DNA of 64,000 nucleotides from Lolium rigidum. Its lineage: Eukaryota > Streptophyta > Magnoliopsida > Poales > Poaceae. The position numbers were made by a program, and so were the translations under genes. Below, one piece after another: positions 33,894 through 46,943 of this stretch; position 1 is the first letter of the stretch; each line of letters begins with the position of its first letter. The stretch lies in assembly GCF_022539505.1 (NCBI RefSeq), contig NC_061512.1:146799962-146863961 (forward strand), written 5' to 3'. Below the pieces are notes generated by a model. That model was not told where the DNA came from. It worked only from the letters and a program-made list of their open reading frames with translations, and searched no databases.

Positions 33894-35527
33894 GCTGTTG
33901 AAAATTGTGTCGCTGATCGCGCGGTGCTGCCGCTAGAGAATTCTTTAGGTGGCAGCATACATCGAAACTACGACCTTCTGCTTCGCCATAATAAGCTGCA
34001 CATTGTTGGCGAGGTGCAGCTCATGGTTCGCCACTGCTTGTTGGCCAACCGTGGCATCAAGATTGAGAACCTACGGAGCGCCATGAGTCATCCTCAAGTG
34101 AGCCTGATTTGCCCAGCTGTTCCACGGATTTATTTCTGCAATTTTTTTCATTAGTCTCTATTGGGTTTCATATCTTCTTTTCTGAAAACTAATGTGTAGG
34201 CCCTTGCGCAATGTGAGCAAATACTGACGAAGTTAGGCATCGAGCATAGAGAAGCTGTTGATGATACAGCCGGCGCGGCCAAGGTAGGACACTGTTTATC
34301 CTACCTGTTACACTGATTATTATTATAACACTTCTTGGTTATCACAAAAATTGTGTGAACTTGGTTGTTCAGTATTATCTCAGAACACCAAGTGGGTTTA
34401 TCTAGTTGATTCTGTTATTACTAATCAAAGTAATATGTGTCCTTTAGTATATTGCAGAACCAAAACTCCAAGACACTGGTGCAGTTGCTAGTTCGTTAGC
34501 TGCTTAACTTTTTGGACTTGATATTCTTGCAGAAAATATCCAGGTAGAACAAATATATTTCCGAAATCATAATAGAACATCTTATCTCCTTTTTACTGGA
34601 ACAGTAACTTACATATTTATGTAGGATGACACAGATAACGTAACCCGTTTCATGATGCTGGCTAGAGAACCCATTATTGCTCGCACTGATAAGCCATTCA
34701 AGGTACTAAAATTCATTCAGTTTTTTTCTTTGTTTTCGAAACTTTCTCTCTTTTTTTCAATAGAATTTTATGACTAAGTGCAGGATGCATCGTTTTTGGT
34801 CTGAACACTAAATGAAACACCAAATGTAAATTGCAAAAAAAGGCTCTTTTTAGATACAGGGAATCTTCCTGCAATTCACCGCTCGTATATTTCCAGTAAC
34901 TGTTAATAAAATATAGCTCTATCATCATATGATCTCCAGACCAGTATAGTGTTCTCACTAGAAGAAGGGCCTAGACAACTCTTCAAGGCGCTCGCAGTGT
35001 TTGCTGCTCTCAGAAAAATAATCTCACCAAGGTAGTTTCAACAAACTCATGAGTTCAGTATTTATTTAAAACCCACATGCGCTGTTTGAAGCCGAACTGA
35101 TAAGTCCTGCATCGTTTTTGTATGGTGATGCGCAGATGGAAAGTCGTCCACACAAGAAAAGACCTCTACGTGTAGCTGATGATAATTGTTCCACACCACC
35201 GAAGTAAGAACAAAGATTTATTCATTTGAGATTTAATCAACAGTACACAGATTGAGCTATATGAAAACTTTATATACAATAATGCTTCTCAAACTGTTGT
35301 ACCAGGCACTTCGACTACCTTTTCTATGTCAATTTCGAGGCGTCAATGGCTGATCCAAATGCTCAGAATGCTCTGAGTAACTTAAAGGTGTGGTGTCATT
35401 GTTTAATATGGTCTGGTTTGTAAGCGAGCGGTGACTCAATTCGTTTTGTTTTTGTTTCTTGCAGCAAGAGTTTGCTACATTCCTGAGAGTTCTTTGAAGC
35501 TATCCCACTGATGTTAGTGAAACATGA
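33894..35527 (+). pseudogene. Arogenate/prephenate dehydratase pseudogene, 5' truncated, introns retained
   Basis: Eight exon-like blocks with GT-AG borders encode the dehydratase and regulatory domains: 33894-34097, 34200-34283, 34448-34543, 34625-34702, 34940-35031, 35136-35203, 35306-35387 and 35465-35527. Visible signatures are [19 protein letters not shown], the catalytic TRF in [12 protein letters not shown], and the ACT-domain ESRP motif. The enzyme makes phenylalanine from arogenate in plastids. Missing are the transit peptide and the first exons (normally about the first third). In-frame stops occur at TAA 34505-34507 and TGA 35495-35497. Retained introns mean it arose by DNA copying, not reverse transcription. 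Upstream sequence is unrelated. Confidence 0.9.
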
Positions 35528-37335
35528 ATTTTCTGGCACCTGCTTCAGATGATGTGCTTCTGAGTTGGTTGTCAATATTTGGCTCTGGAAGAGCAGCATT
35601 TTTTCAACGAGGAAGAGTTGCCATTTTGTAACTCCACCATTCGTTTCTGTCCACATTAAATCTTCCTGGGGGTACGTTGTTCATTCCATGTTACATTACT
35701 TGTCCAGATGCTCTTTACTTTCTGTGTGAGAGAATTCTTGACATATTTCCTTTTTTTAATCTGAGAGCTCGCAAGGGCTTATATTACATAGTGCTAGATA
35801 CTTGGTGGAGATTTCCATGTCTTACAACCAGAGTCTGTCGGTTTGTATCCAGTCAAGGTTCCTAAATAGTTTTTTTTAAGCTTTTGCCATAATTTTTGTA
35901 AGGGAGGAGGCTATATGAACATGATAATGACCATTTCACACAGGTAATCCAAGTAATGAAATGGGTGATGCCGTGATGGAATAGAAATTTCCATGTCTTA
36001 CAACCAGAGTCCTGAGATGAATTCAATAGGACCATTTGCAGGTAATTTTCTAAATATCTAATGTTTCTTTTTTCTAAAAAATAATAGGTTTGTTCTTTTT
36101 TCAATTGCTGTACAAATTGTTTTCTAACTGGTATAGTTCTACATATATTAAATGTCCAGGTTCTTTAATACTTTATATGTTGTTTTACCTATTTTTGCCA
36201 TAGGAAATGCAAACAATTCTATGATTGTAATGCCTGGAACTGGAACCGATCATAATTGTAATGTCTCATGTATTTCCTTTTGTGTTCTTTCTGTAGTCAA
36301 CGTCATGGACATTGTTCCGCAATGCAAACCGAGTATACAATCTAGTTTTTCGACACTCAGATACATGAAAGTAGTAAAGAAATTTAATCCTATCCAGAGG
36401 TCTTTCATATCCAAGCCTGATTTGAATAATCTATTGAAGCTCCCTGGTCACCTTATGGTCCCTATAAATCTCCTGCAGTGGCTCATTGCACACACTTCAC
36501 ATGGTGAAGAAAAAGTTTTCCAGCACAAAGAAAAGATTATCAACTTCAGTAAGGAAAGAAACCGTAATATAGTATCCATTCAAGGTTGGTGTGAAGTAAT
36601 TTTTTGTGTCTTTTTTCATTTATGCTTGCATTTTTTTCCCCATAAATGAGGATATATATTCACCTGATTTTATTATCATTACACACAGAGAATACCATGA
36701 AATACATTGGTGATGGAATACCAAATGGTATGTCTTATGATGGGTCTCCTGTGACCAATACAGCAGGAACAGATGCAGATAATTTTTAGAACTTTACAAA
36801 ATTATTTTCATGTTCTACAAGCTGTTACTTTCCACTGGTTCTCTGACATTTAAATCGGATGTTGTTGTTCTTTTTTTTGGTCGTATGAATGGTGAACAAT
36901 GATGTGATTGTAATGTGTGGAACTATATCTGATCAGAATAGTTTTGAAAAGAGGAACAAGAAAAAGCGCGCTGCAAAAGCAACAACACATGAGAGGAACA
37001 TGCCAGAGTTGGTTATAGATCATTTCATTGAAGCCTTCAACAATAAGCATCTCAGGATCAACAGATTCAAGAAGCCAAACCAGTAAGTAAAATCTCCCTG
37101 ATTTGGCCAAGTATGAATATTGTTTTTTAAAATGACATGTAATTTCAAGATTACTTCCTTTTCTTCTTTTTTCATAATGCTTGCTCCAACGCACTTTATA
37201 CATGTTTGAAATGCCAAAATAATTGTTAGTATTTTATTTTTTTATATTGAATTTTTTGGATGTTGTTTTGTAAATAAACATACAAAGAGGTCTTTTATCA
37301 TAACTACATGTATTTTTATAAAAAAAATCATGGAA
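35528..37335. other. Unrecognised region with exon-like fragments
   Basis: AT-rich DNA. Frames such as 36152-36649 and 36889-37086 (ending in a basic, exon-like block before a GTAAGT at 37083) could be exons of an unknown or transposon-derived gene, but I recognise no domain. A short block (TTTCCATGTCTTACAACCAG) occurs twice, near 35812 and 35989. No function is proposed. Confidence 0.4.
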
Positions 37336-39910
37336 GTAAACCGTTCATGACAAGAATCCGTTCATGTTTTCTAAAATGTTCAAGAAAGGAAGCCGTTCAT
37401 CCCAAGAATCCGTTCATGATTTCTTAAATGTTCATGGAAGGAAATCGTTCATGATTTTTAAATGTTCATGGAAGTAAACCATTCATGCCAAGAATCCGTT
37501 CATGCTTTTTAAAATGTGCATTGAAGGATACCGTTCATGACAAGGATCCGTTCATGCTTTTATAAATGTCCAAGGATAGAAACCGTTTATAAATGTCCAA
37601 GGATAGAAACCGTTCATGCCAATAATCCGTTCATTATTTTTTAAATGTTCAAGTAAGGAACCTGTTAATGACAAGAATCCATTCATCCTTTTTAAAATGT
37701 TTCATGCAAGGAAACCGTTCATGCCAAGAATCCATTCATCCTTTTTAAAATGTTCATGCAAGGAAACCGTTCATGCCAATAATCCGTTCATTCTTTTTAA
37801 AATGTTCATGGATTGAAATCGTTCATGAAAAGAATCCGTTCATCCTTCTTAAAATGTTCATGGAAGGAAACCGTTCGTGTCATATTCGTTCATGCTTTTT
37901 TAATTGTTCATGGAAGAAAACCATTCGTGCCAAAATTCGTTCATTGCTTTTTTAATTGTTCAAGTAAGGGAACCGTTCATGACAAGAATCCGTTCATGCT
38001 TTTTAAAATGTCCAAGGAAGGAAGTCGTTCATGCCAAGATTACGTTGATGCTGTTTATAAATGTCCAAGAAAAGAAACCGTTTATGCCAAGAATACGTTC
38101 ATGCTTTTAAAAATGTTCAAGGAATGAAATCGTTCATGCCAAGAATCTGTTCATGCTTTTTAAAATGTCATTGAAGGAAGACGTTCATGTCAAGAATCCA
38201 TTCATGCTTTCTAAAATGTTCATGGAAGGAAATCGTTCATGACAAGAATATGTTCATCATTTTCTAAAAGTTCATGGAAGAAAACCGTTCATGCCAAGAA
38301 TCTGTTCATCCTTTTTAAAATTTTCAATCAAGGAAACCGTTCATGCCAAGAATCCGTTCATCCTTTTTAAAATGTTCATGCAAGGAAACCGTTCATGCCA
38401 AGAATCCGTTCATTGTTTTTAAAATGTTCATGGAATGAAATCGTTCATGACAAGAATCCGTTCATCCTTCTTAAAATGTTCATGGAAGGAAATCGTTCGT
38501 GCCATATTCGTTCATGCTTTTTTAATTGTTCATGGAAGAAAACCGTTCGTGCCAAAATTCGTTCATTTTTTTTTAATTGTTCAAGTAAGGGAACCGTTCA
38601 TGACAAGAATCTGTTCATGCTTTTTAAAATGTCCAAGGAAGGAAGTCGTTCATGCCAAGATTCCGTCGATGATGTTTTATAAATGTCCAAGGAAACAAAC
38701 CGTTCATGCCAAGAATATGTTCATGCTTTTAAAAATGTTCAAGGAATAAAACCGTTCATGACAAGAATCCGTTCATCCTTTTTTTGAAGTTCATGAAAGA
38801 AAACCATTCATGACAGGAATCCGTTCATCCTTTTTAAAAATGTTCATGGAAGGGAACCGTTAGTGTCAAGAATTCGTTCACGATTTTTTAAATGTTCATG
38901 GAAGGAAACGGTTCATGTCAAGAATCCGCTCATGATTTTTCAAATGTTCATGGTAGAAGCCGTCATGCTTTTTTAATTCCAAGGAATGAAACCGCTCATG
39001 CCAAGAATCCGTTCATGCTTTTTTTAATTCCAAGGAATGAAACCGCTCATGCCAAGAATCCGTTCATGCTTTTTTAATTGTCCAAGGAAGGAAACCGTTC
39101 ATGCCAAGAATCCCTTCATGCTTTTCTAAATGTTCATGGATGGAAACCATTCATTACAAGAATTCATTCATGCTTTTTAAAATGTCATGGAAGGAAGACG
39201 TTCATGTCAAGAATCCATTCATGCTTTCTAAAATGTTTATGGAAGGAAATCGTTCATGACAAGAATATGTTCATCCTTTTCTAAAAGTTCATGGAAGAAA
39301 ACCGTTCATGCCAAGAATCCGTTCATCCTTTTTAAAATTTTCATGTAAGGAAACCGTTCATTCCAAGAATCCGTTCATTCTTTTTAAAATGTTCATGGAA
39401 TGAAACCATTCATGACAAGAATCCATTCATCCTTTTTAAATTGTTCATGGAAGGAAACAGTTCGTGCCAAGAATTCTTTCATGCTTTTTCAGTTGTTCAA
39501 GGAAGGGAATCAATCATGACAAGAATCCGTTCATGCTTTTTAGAATTTCCAAGGAAGGAAGACGTTCATGACAAGATTCCGTTGATGCTTTTTTATAAAT
39601 GTCGAAGGAAAGAAACCGTGCATGCCAAGAATTCGTTCATGCTTTTTAAAATGTTCAAGGAAGGAAACCGTTCATGCCAAGAATCCGTTCATGCTCTTTT
39701 AAAAGTTCATGGAAGAAAACCTTTATGCCAAGAATTCGTTCATTATTTTTTCTAAATGTTCATGGAAGGAATCCGTAAATGACAAGAATCTGGTCATTCG
39801 TTTTAAAATTTTCATGGAAGGAAACCGTTCATGACAAGAATCAGTTCATGATTTTTTAAATGTTCATGGAAGAAGCCGTTCATGCCAAGAATCCGTTCAT
39901 CCTTTTCTAA
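37336..39910. repeat. Minisatellite, about 53-bp units, roughly 2.6 kb
   Basis: Units follow the pattern CCGTTCATGCCAAGAATCCG, then TTCATGCTTTTTAAAATG, then TTCATGGAAGGAAA. Each unit carries CGTTCATG twice. Units differ by substitutions and 1-10 bp indels; about 48 copies fit the length. A higher-order repeat is visible: 37700-38125 and 38330-38750 share the same succession of variant units. The open frames across it (repeated NPFMLFKMF-like peptides) are a by-product of a stop-poor repeat. Confidence 0.95.
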
Positions 39911-42101
39911 AGATATCACGGTTTGTAATATATGACTTTGACATGATATATTTCCACTCAAATACTCACTGTTTTCTATGTAAGAAATGACTGATCGCTA
40001 TTTCTTATATTCTAGGATTTTCTCCCTAGAATATGTTGGCAGAGAATGCAGGACTGGTATAGTTTCTAAAAACCTTCCTCCATTGTTTAACTCTATAATT
40101 CCATATAAAGTACATTATAGGTATTTCAGGAGAAACTAGCATAATGTTTTTGTGCTATACCTGTGTAGGTCCATATTCCTTGCCCATTAGTGATACGGTG
40201 GGTTCTTATTGTGGCTAACTTCATAGATAAATCCTTTGATGTACTCAATCCTGATTACTGAGTTGAAAAGTTCTCCTCCATAGTTAACACTGTAATATTA
40301 AATTCAAGCATCTATTCCTGAAAAGTTACCCTGGTTGTTTCAAGTTCATGATACGTGATTTCAACGTAAAGTATGTTCATGTGCCTAAACACAACTTCAG
40401 GTGATAATCACAACTTACTACTCTGCTTTAAAACATTTTGGTGTCTTTGTACATTTTCCAATGCTTAATATGGCATTTCTCATTTTCATTTCTCCAAATA
40501 TGACTCTGGCATTTTTGTGATCCAATTCATGAGATGGTACAATGGAGTTGAAGTAAAACCATTCTCAAATGTTAACCATTTCTCCTTCAAATTTAGTAAC
40601 TCTATTTGTTGAGCTTTAGAAAATCTTATATGCACCTGAAAAACTATTTTATAAATATTATTCTTGTTTGACATTGTTGTTTTTTCATATATGTTTAATA
40701 AAAGGTTGATGTGCAAGCCATCCGCGAAAAAGTTTCTTGGCAGATTTTGATAAACAAGTTTAATGAGCAGCAGGTATCAATCGCAAGGAATTTCATTGCT
40801 AAACATGTAAGTTTTATTTTCTATAGACCATTTTTTCAAGTTTGCTTCTGTGCATTTACCATAGAAAAATTAATTCACTCTTACATTTCTCTCATTTATA
40901 AATTAATTTTTCATAGGCTCCGCACATTCTTCATTGAATTAAGCTACTACCACTAAAGATGGCAGTTGATGTACCGCAAAAGTAAGTTTCTTTTCAAAAA
41001 ATAACTACTGGGTTCATTCTCAAAATTTATTTATTTAATTGAACTGATTTTTTTCAGAGGATTCAGCAATGGGGAGACACAGAACATTCACATGGAAAAA
41101 AGAATCAACATTTAGCTCTCGTAGGGTTAAACAGTTTCATCATGCAGCAGTAGATCTGATGTAATGATACAAAACAATTTTTGTACACCATGATCACATA
41201 TTGACAAATTATGTCCTTGGTTAATCTCTGCTGCAATTTTGAATTAGACTTCTTTTACCAAGTTCGAATTGTTTACTTTGGTCAATACAAATACTACAAT
41301 TATTGTTGTTATTTTTTATTCACTACCTGTATATACCGAAATGAAACAGTATGAAAACATGTTTTCTATAGAGAAGAAAAGTTACGCAAACATCTGAACC
41401 TGTACTCCACCAACGATGTAAATCATTCGAACCGGTACCAGACAGCTACTACCGAAAATGGGCCAAGCCCACCAACACCCGGGGGTGTGCGGCAGCTCGT
41501 GAGCCACCGACCAGGTCGGTGTAAAGCAACCCCCCTCAGTCCAGGCGTCCAGCTCTAGGCTGGCTCGATCGTCTCAAGCGACACACGGCAGTACGCGCCA
41601 GTCGGCTGTTGCCGACGCGGCCGGCGCAGCGACGCCGTCGGCGGGGGCCAGGGCCCAGGGGCTAGCTAGCGGCGGGGGGACCGGAGGCCGGGAAGGCGGT
41701 AGGGATCCCGAATCCGTCGACCGGCGGCGGCATTGGACTGCAGGGTGCAGATGCCAGCGACATCGAGTCACCAAATCCTCTCACGGTAGGGTTCTAAAAA
41801 CAAAATCCTCACTGATTTGTTTTCCAATTTTCGAAATAGCAAATCATGGAATATCTGTCAACTTTGCTATTTATTATTGAACAATTTGTCATATAATTTC
41901 TCTACTTTTTTAAAATGGAAAATTCATGAAACCTTTCTGTTAGTATTGAACAATTTGTTTGTCAATCATTGTGTATGTGCTGCTGTATTGAACAACTTTT
42001 TACCCTTCATATTTGTCATTGTTTTTTTTATTTGAATACACATTGCAATTATCCTATGCCCGCCCATGACACTAACTCTAGGTTGCTCCACATGTTAATT
42101 T
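39911..42101. other. Unrecognised intergenic DNA
   Basis: AT-rich with a few exon-like bits (for example 40705-40806, flanked by a GTAAG) and a GC-rich block at 41500-41770. No domain recognised and no clear transposon ends. Confidence 0.4.
41505..41521. repeat. Second copy of the CACCGACCAGGTCGGTG palindrome
   Basis: Identical to the core of the palindrome at 33101-33117; 8-bp arms around one A. Confidence 0.8.
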
Positions 42102-42226
42102 TGTTGTGAATGAGCAACTAATATTCACAGTGGGCCAAAGGCCAGTACATGTACAAGGGTACAATATGCAGGGAAACCCCTCACACTATGGGAATATACA
42201 GTATAGGGGACTATACACCACTAACA
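42102..42226 (-). mobile_element. 3' LTR of the short-LTR Copia element
   Basis: Left copy on the plus strand, adjacent to the C/G-rich complement of the polypurine tract at 42227-42243. Confidence 0.9.
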
Positions 42227-42252
42227 CACACCCCCCCCCCCCGCCGCAAAAC

Positions 42253-45200
42253 TCATGGTGGATCAACAACACTGAGTTTGGAGACAAAGAAACCATGTTG
42301 TGCTCTCGTCTGGGCCTTCGTGAAGAAATCAGCAAGCTGTAGCTCAGAAGACACATAATGAGGGGCCACAACCTGTTCCTGCACAGCATGACGCACGTAG
42401 AAGGCATCAACACCTATGTGTTTGGTGAGCTCGTGCTTCACCGGGTCACGCGCAATGCTGATGGCACCAGTACTGTTCGATAAGAGAGGAGTCGAGGCAT
42501 CAGCAGAAACACCAAAGTCCGCAAGTAACCAGCGTAACCAAGTCACCTCAGCCGTCAAGAGAGCCATCGCTCGCAACTCAGCATCAACACTCGAACGAGA
42601 GACTGCAACCTGCTTCTTGGTCTTCCAAGCAATGAGAGAGCCACCAAGAAAGACACAGTAGGCAGAAAGAGACTTGCGATCCTCTGGATCACTAGCCCAG
42701 GTAGCATTTGAGTAGGTCTGGAGCTGTAAGGAGCTGGAGCGAGGAAAGAAAAGCCGACAGGAGATAGTGTCACGAAGATAGCGAAGGACACGAAGAAGAT
42801 GACTATAGTGGACACTAGTGGGAGCAGCCATGAACTGACTCAGAATGTGGACTGGGTAGGAGATGTCAGGACGTGTGACAGCAAGGTAGACAAGACTCTC
42901 AACCAAGTGACGATAGCGAGTCGGGTCCGGAAGAGGATCACCATCAGTGGAACGGAGGCGGACATTAAGCTCCATAGGAGTCTCGACAATGCGCTCATCA
43001 CCAAGAGCGGCACGAGTGAGAAGGTCCTGAATATACTTCTCCTGGGAGATATAGAAGCCATCGGAGGTAGAGGAAACCTCAAGCCCAAGAAAGTAGCGGA
43101 GAGGACCAAGATCAGTCATGAGAAACTGATCGCGAATACGGGCCTTGACAAAGGCAATGTACTCAAGGTCGTCGCCTGTGATGATCATGTCATCAACATA
43201 AAGAAGAAGCAGAGTCCGACCACGAGAGGATGTGTGGACAAAGAGCGCAGGGTCATGTGCGCTAGGGACGAAACCAGCAGCGGTGACCACAGAGGCAAAA
43301 CGCTGAAACCAGGCGCGAGGGGCTTGCTTAAGGCCATAGAGAGAGCGCCTGAGACGACAGACCATGCCATCGGGAACAGAGTAGCCAGGAGGTGGCTGCA
43401 TGTATACCTCCTCAGTCAACTCACCGTTACATCAAGCTGACAGACAGACCAGTGACGAACAGAAGCAACGGCAAGAAGAGTACGAACAAGTGGTCATGTG
43501 AGCCACTGGAGCAAAGGTCTCGTCATAGTCACGGCCATGCTCCTGCTGAAAGCCGCGAGCGACAAGTCGAGCCTTGTAGCGCTCAAGAGAACCATCGGAG
43601 CGAGTCTTGATTTTGTAGACCCACTTGCAGGTGATGGGACGAACAGAGGAAGGAGGAGTGACAACATCCCAAGTGCCAGTACGCTCAAGAGCAGCAATTT
43701 CCTGAGCCATCGCTAGCTGCCATTCGGGATGAGCAAGGGCATCCCGATAAGAGGTCGGCTCAAGGGCAGCAGAAAGACCGTAGTTAGTGGGAGAATAGCG
43801 ATCAGGAGGAGGACGAGGACGAGCATGAAGATGATGAGTCGGCTCGGACGGAGAGGGCATCGCATCAGAGGTAGAGGGCATGTCAGGAGAAGCATCACCT
43901 CACAGGGACGACGGGAGTAGTGAAAAGGGTAGGGAGGGACGACCGTAGTCGAGGAAGGTGACATGGGAGAGGAAGGTGTGGAGGGTGGGGACGGTGGTGA
44001 GGGAGGAGAGGGAGGTCTGGCGGGTGGAGGAGGAGAAGGTGGTGAGATACTTGGCGGAGCAGGGACCGGAGGCACGAGAGGAGGTGAGTCAGGGAACATG
44101 AGAAAAGAGATATCATCCACCGAGAAGGAAGAGGAGGAAGGACGCGGGTAGAAAGGATGGGACTCATCAAAAGTGACATCCCGAGATATGCGCATCCGAC
44201 GACCAATAGGATCCCAACATTTATATCCTTTGTGCTCAGGGCTGTAGTCAAGGAAGACACACTCAACAGATTGAGCACTCAGCTTGGTGCGTTCGCGTGG
44301 AGCAAGAAGAACATAGCACACTAAACCAAGAAGACGAAGGGTCGAGTAATCAGGAGTGTGACCAGTGAGACGCTCAAGAGGAATACCACCCTGTAAGGCT
44401 GTGGAGGGCTGAAGGTTGATGAGATAGGTGGAAATAGACACAGCCTCAACCCAGAAGTGAGGAGGAAGAGAGGCAGCGATCATCATCGCACGAGCCGTCT
44501 CAAGCAGGTGGCGACACCATTTTGGGCATGGGCGCCAGTGTAGGAGAACTGGCAAGAGTGCCCTGCTCAGCAAGAAAACCACGCAACAACTGGGAGATAT
44601 ACTCACCAGCAGAATCAGCCCGAAAGACACGTATAGGCGTGTGGAAAACTGAGTGTGGACCATGGCAGCAAAACGCTTGTATATCGAGAGAACCTCGTTG
44701 CGAGAAGTCATGAAATAAATCCAAGTGTGGCGAGAGAAGTCATCGATAAAAAGAACATAGTAGCGGTGGCCTCCCTTGGAAGCAAAAGGAGCCGGACCCC
44801 ATACATCAGAATGGACCAAATCAAACGGATGCTGAGATACAAACGCACTAGTAGGATAAGGTAACTGATTCTGTTTACCAAGCCTACAAACCTGACAACC
44901 CTGAAGCGAGACATCTCCTGAGACAGGCCCCAGAAGACCTCGACGAAGTAAAGATGACAAGCGAGAACCACAAAAATGACCAAGACGATGGTGCCACTGC
45001 TGAAAAGAAGCGGTGGTGGAAGCAGCAAGCACACATGGAGCGGTCGATGAAGTGGTGGAAGAAGGAACATGAAGCCAGTCAAGCTCCCAAAGTCCCTGGG
45101 AGTCACGACACCGAGGGTCAGCCCCAACCAGGGCCCGAGTGTGAGTGTCCTGAACAGAACAAGAATCAACATCAAGAATGACCCGACAACCAGAATCAAT

Positions 45201-45575
45201 GAGTTGAGCAGCGGAAAACAAATTCATGGTAAGACGGGGAACATGAGAAACATCAGGAACGGAAAAGGAGGAAGTAGAAAGAGTGCCACGACTAGCAACA
45301 GGGAGGGAAGTACCATCGGCAGTAAGAACACTAACAGGAAGAGGAAGAGGTCGAAGAGAAGAAAGAGAGGAACAATCAGGAGACATGTGAAAAGAAGCTC
45401 GAGAATCCGTAACCCACGAAGATGTACTCGACCGTGGAGAGGACACAGCCACGGAGGCAGCGGTACCCGTCGAAGCGCAGCCGGAGGAGGCAAGGAGACG
45501 CTGAAGTCTCACTATATCCCGCTCGATGAAACCGGTGGTGACAAAGCGCCGAAGGTGAAGCACGAGGAGGCACAC
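42253..45575 (-). pseudogene. Copia pol remnant (protease, integrase, RT, RNase H)
   Basis: Frame 45575-43713 holds a protease segment with an altered active site (DSRAS where DSGAS/DTGA is expected), the GAG-pre-integrase (WHHRLGHF and CQVCRLGK) and the integrase start (HSDVWGP). The integrase core continues in another frame at 44724-44500 (FRADSAGEYIS). RT starts at 43881-43432 (KWVYKIKTRSDGSLERYKAR). A short deletion and frame change near 43430 precede 43419-42253, with LYVDDMIITGDD and an RNase H domain up to the stop. At least three lesions make it non-functional, despite LTRs only 4% apart. Confidence 0.9.
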
Positions 45576-46561
45576 CCCACCGCTTCCGGTAGCGCCGACT
45601 CAAGGTGACCAGACCTCCGACAGTGAGTGCAGAACCGAGGAGGGCGAGAGCAACCACCACCGCGAGAAGAGCGGGCTCCTCCAGAAGCAGCAGGTACTGG
45701 TGTAGGAAGAAGTGGCGGTGCAGGAGAAGTGGGAACTCGAGCAGCAAGAACAGAGAGTGTCCCAAGCAGTCCAGCACCGCGCAGACGAGTCTCCTCAGCA
45801 CGAAGCTCAGTCAACACCTCTGAGATAGGAACACGGCCTCGAGCAAACAACTGAGCACGACGGGGCTCAAACTCTGGACGAAGTCGAGACAGGAACTCAT
45901 GGATCCTCTGAAAGTCCATATCTGAGCGTACTGTCCGGCAACACTGGCAAGTACCACAGACAACACTGCGAAGGGAGTCAAGCTAGCGCCAGATCGCCGC
46001 ACTCTGGGTGTAGAACTCATCAACGCAGAGTCACCCCGCCGAAGATCATGCTCCCGACGCAACACAGTACAAGTACAGAGAATCCCCAGAAGGCTGATAG
46101 CGCTGACGAAGGTGAGACCACATCTCAGCGACAATAGCGAGGCCCATAAACTCAGAAGCAAACTGTGGCTGAACACTCTGCGAAAGAACAGCGGCAGCTC
46201 TAGCATCCTCATCACACCACTGAGTAAAGGTAGCCAAACTATCGCGGTAGGAGCCAAGAGCCTCTGAATAGGCAAGTACCTGCTCTTCATATGCCTCATC
46301 AGCAGCAGTCTCGGTAGACTTGGCTGCATCCCGATCAGCCTGCGTAGCATCCACAGCAAGGGCATGTGGCACACACGGCGGAGTAGGAGGCACAGGAGCA
46401 GTGGGGTGCGGCGGACACGAAACCTCGCCAGTAAGAACACCCCACAGCCGAAGGCCGCGCATGTGAATGCGCATAAAGGCAGCAAACTCTCCATAGTTGG
46501 TACCATCAAAAATCACAGGGCACCGGGGAATACTGACATATCCAGACGAAGACGACGCCAT
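45512..46561 (-). pseudogene. Copia gag remnant of the short-LTR element
   Basis: It starts with ATG at 46561 (MASSSSGYVSIPRCPVIFDG), the common gag start of this Copia type, and runs to 46046. It resumes in another frame at 45919-45512 (RIHEFLSRLRPEFEPRRAQL, the gag UBN2-like region), ending in a zinc-knuckle-like CTHCRRSGHLESAL in which the last cysteine appears to be lost. At least one frameshift separates the parts. Confidence 0.8.
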
Positions 46562-46931
46562 CTTCCTTAAATTTTTTTTTCTCAGATCACGATCTGGATC
46601 GGGATCTCAGGCTGGCCGCCCGTGGCAGCCAGAGGCAGGCGATGCGGCGCCGGAGAGGGGCGGCGCGGCCGACGGCGGGGCGGCGCCGGAGATGGCTGGC
46701 ACGGCCAGCAGCGGGGCGGCCCCGGAGATGGCCGGCGCGGCCAGCAGAGGGGCGGCGCGAGTCGGCCGGGAACGGCGCCGGAGATGGTCGGAATCGGCTC
46801 GATTTTGAGCTCAAAATTCGACGAAAAAGGGCAAGAAAGAGGAAAGTGGAGCAGCGGCGGCCGGAAAGATCATCGGCGGCGGCGGCGTGGATCGAGCACG
46901 GAGTTGCAGCGTGCAAAGAGCTAGACCTAGT

Positions 46932-46943
46932 GCTCTGATACCA
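46932..46943 (-). other. Primer binding site, initiator tRNA-Met
   Basis: On the minus strand TGGTATCAGAGC follows the 5' LTR directly, with no spacer. Confidence 0.85.

Noticed and set aside
37616..39755. Repeated-peptide ORFs across the minisatellite
   Set aside because: They follow from a stop-poor 53-bp repeat; frames shift with each indel and there is no start context or domain.
37336..39910. CRISPR-like array
   Set aside because: Eukaryotic DNA; units are contiguous and similar throughout, with no unique spacers and no cas genes.
33097..41521. Terminal repeats of an 8.4-kb DNA transposon
   Set aside because: The two shared strings are in opposite order at the two ends and no target duplication is visible; kept only as an observation.
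41574..41774. Pro/Ala-rich minus-strand ORF
   Set aside because: Short, compositionally driven, no domain or start context.
42799..45823. Plus-strand ORFs opposite the Copia element
   Set aside because: They are the reverse-strand shadow of gag-pol.
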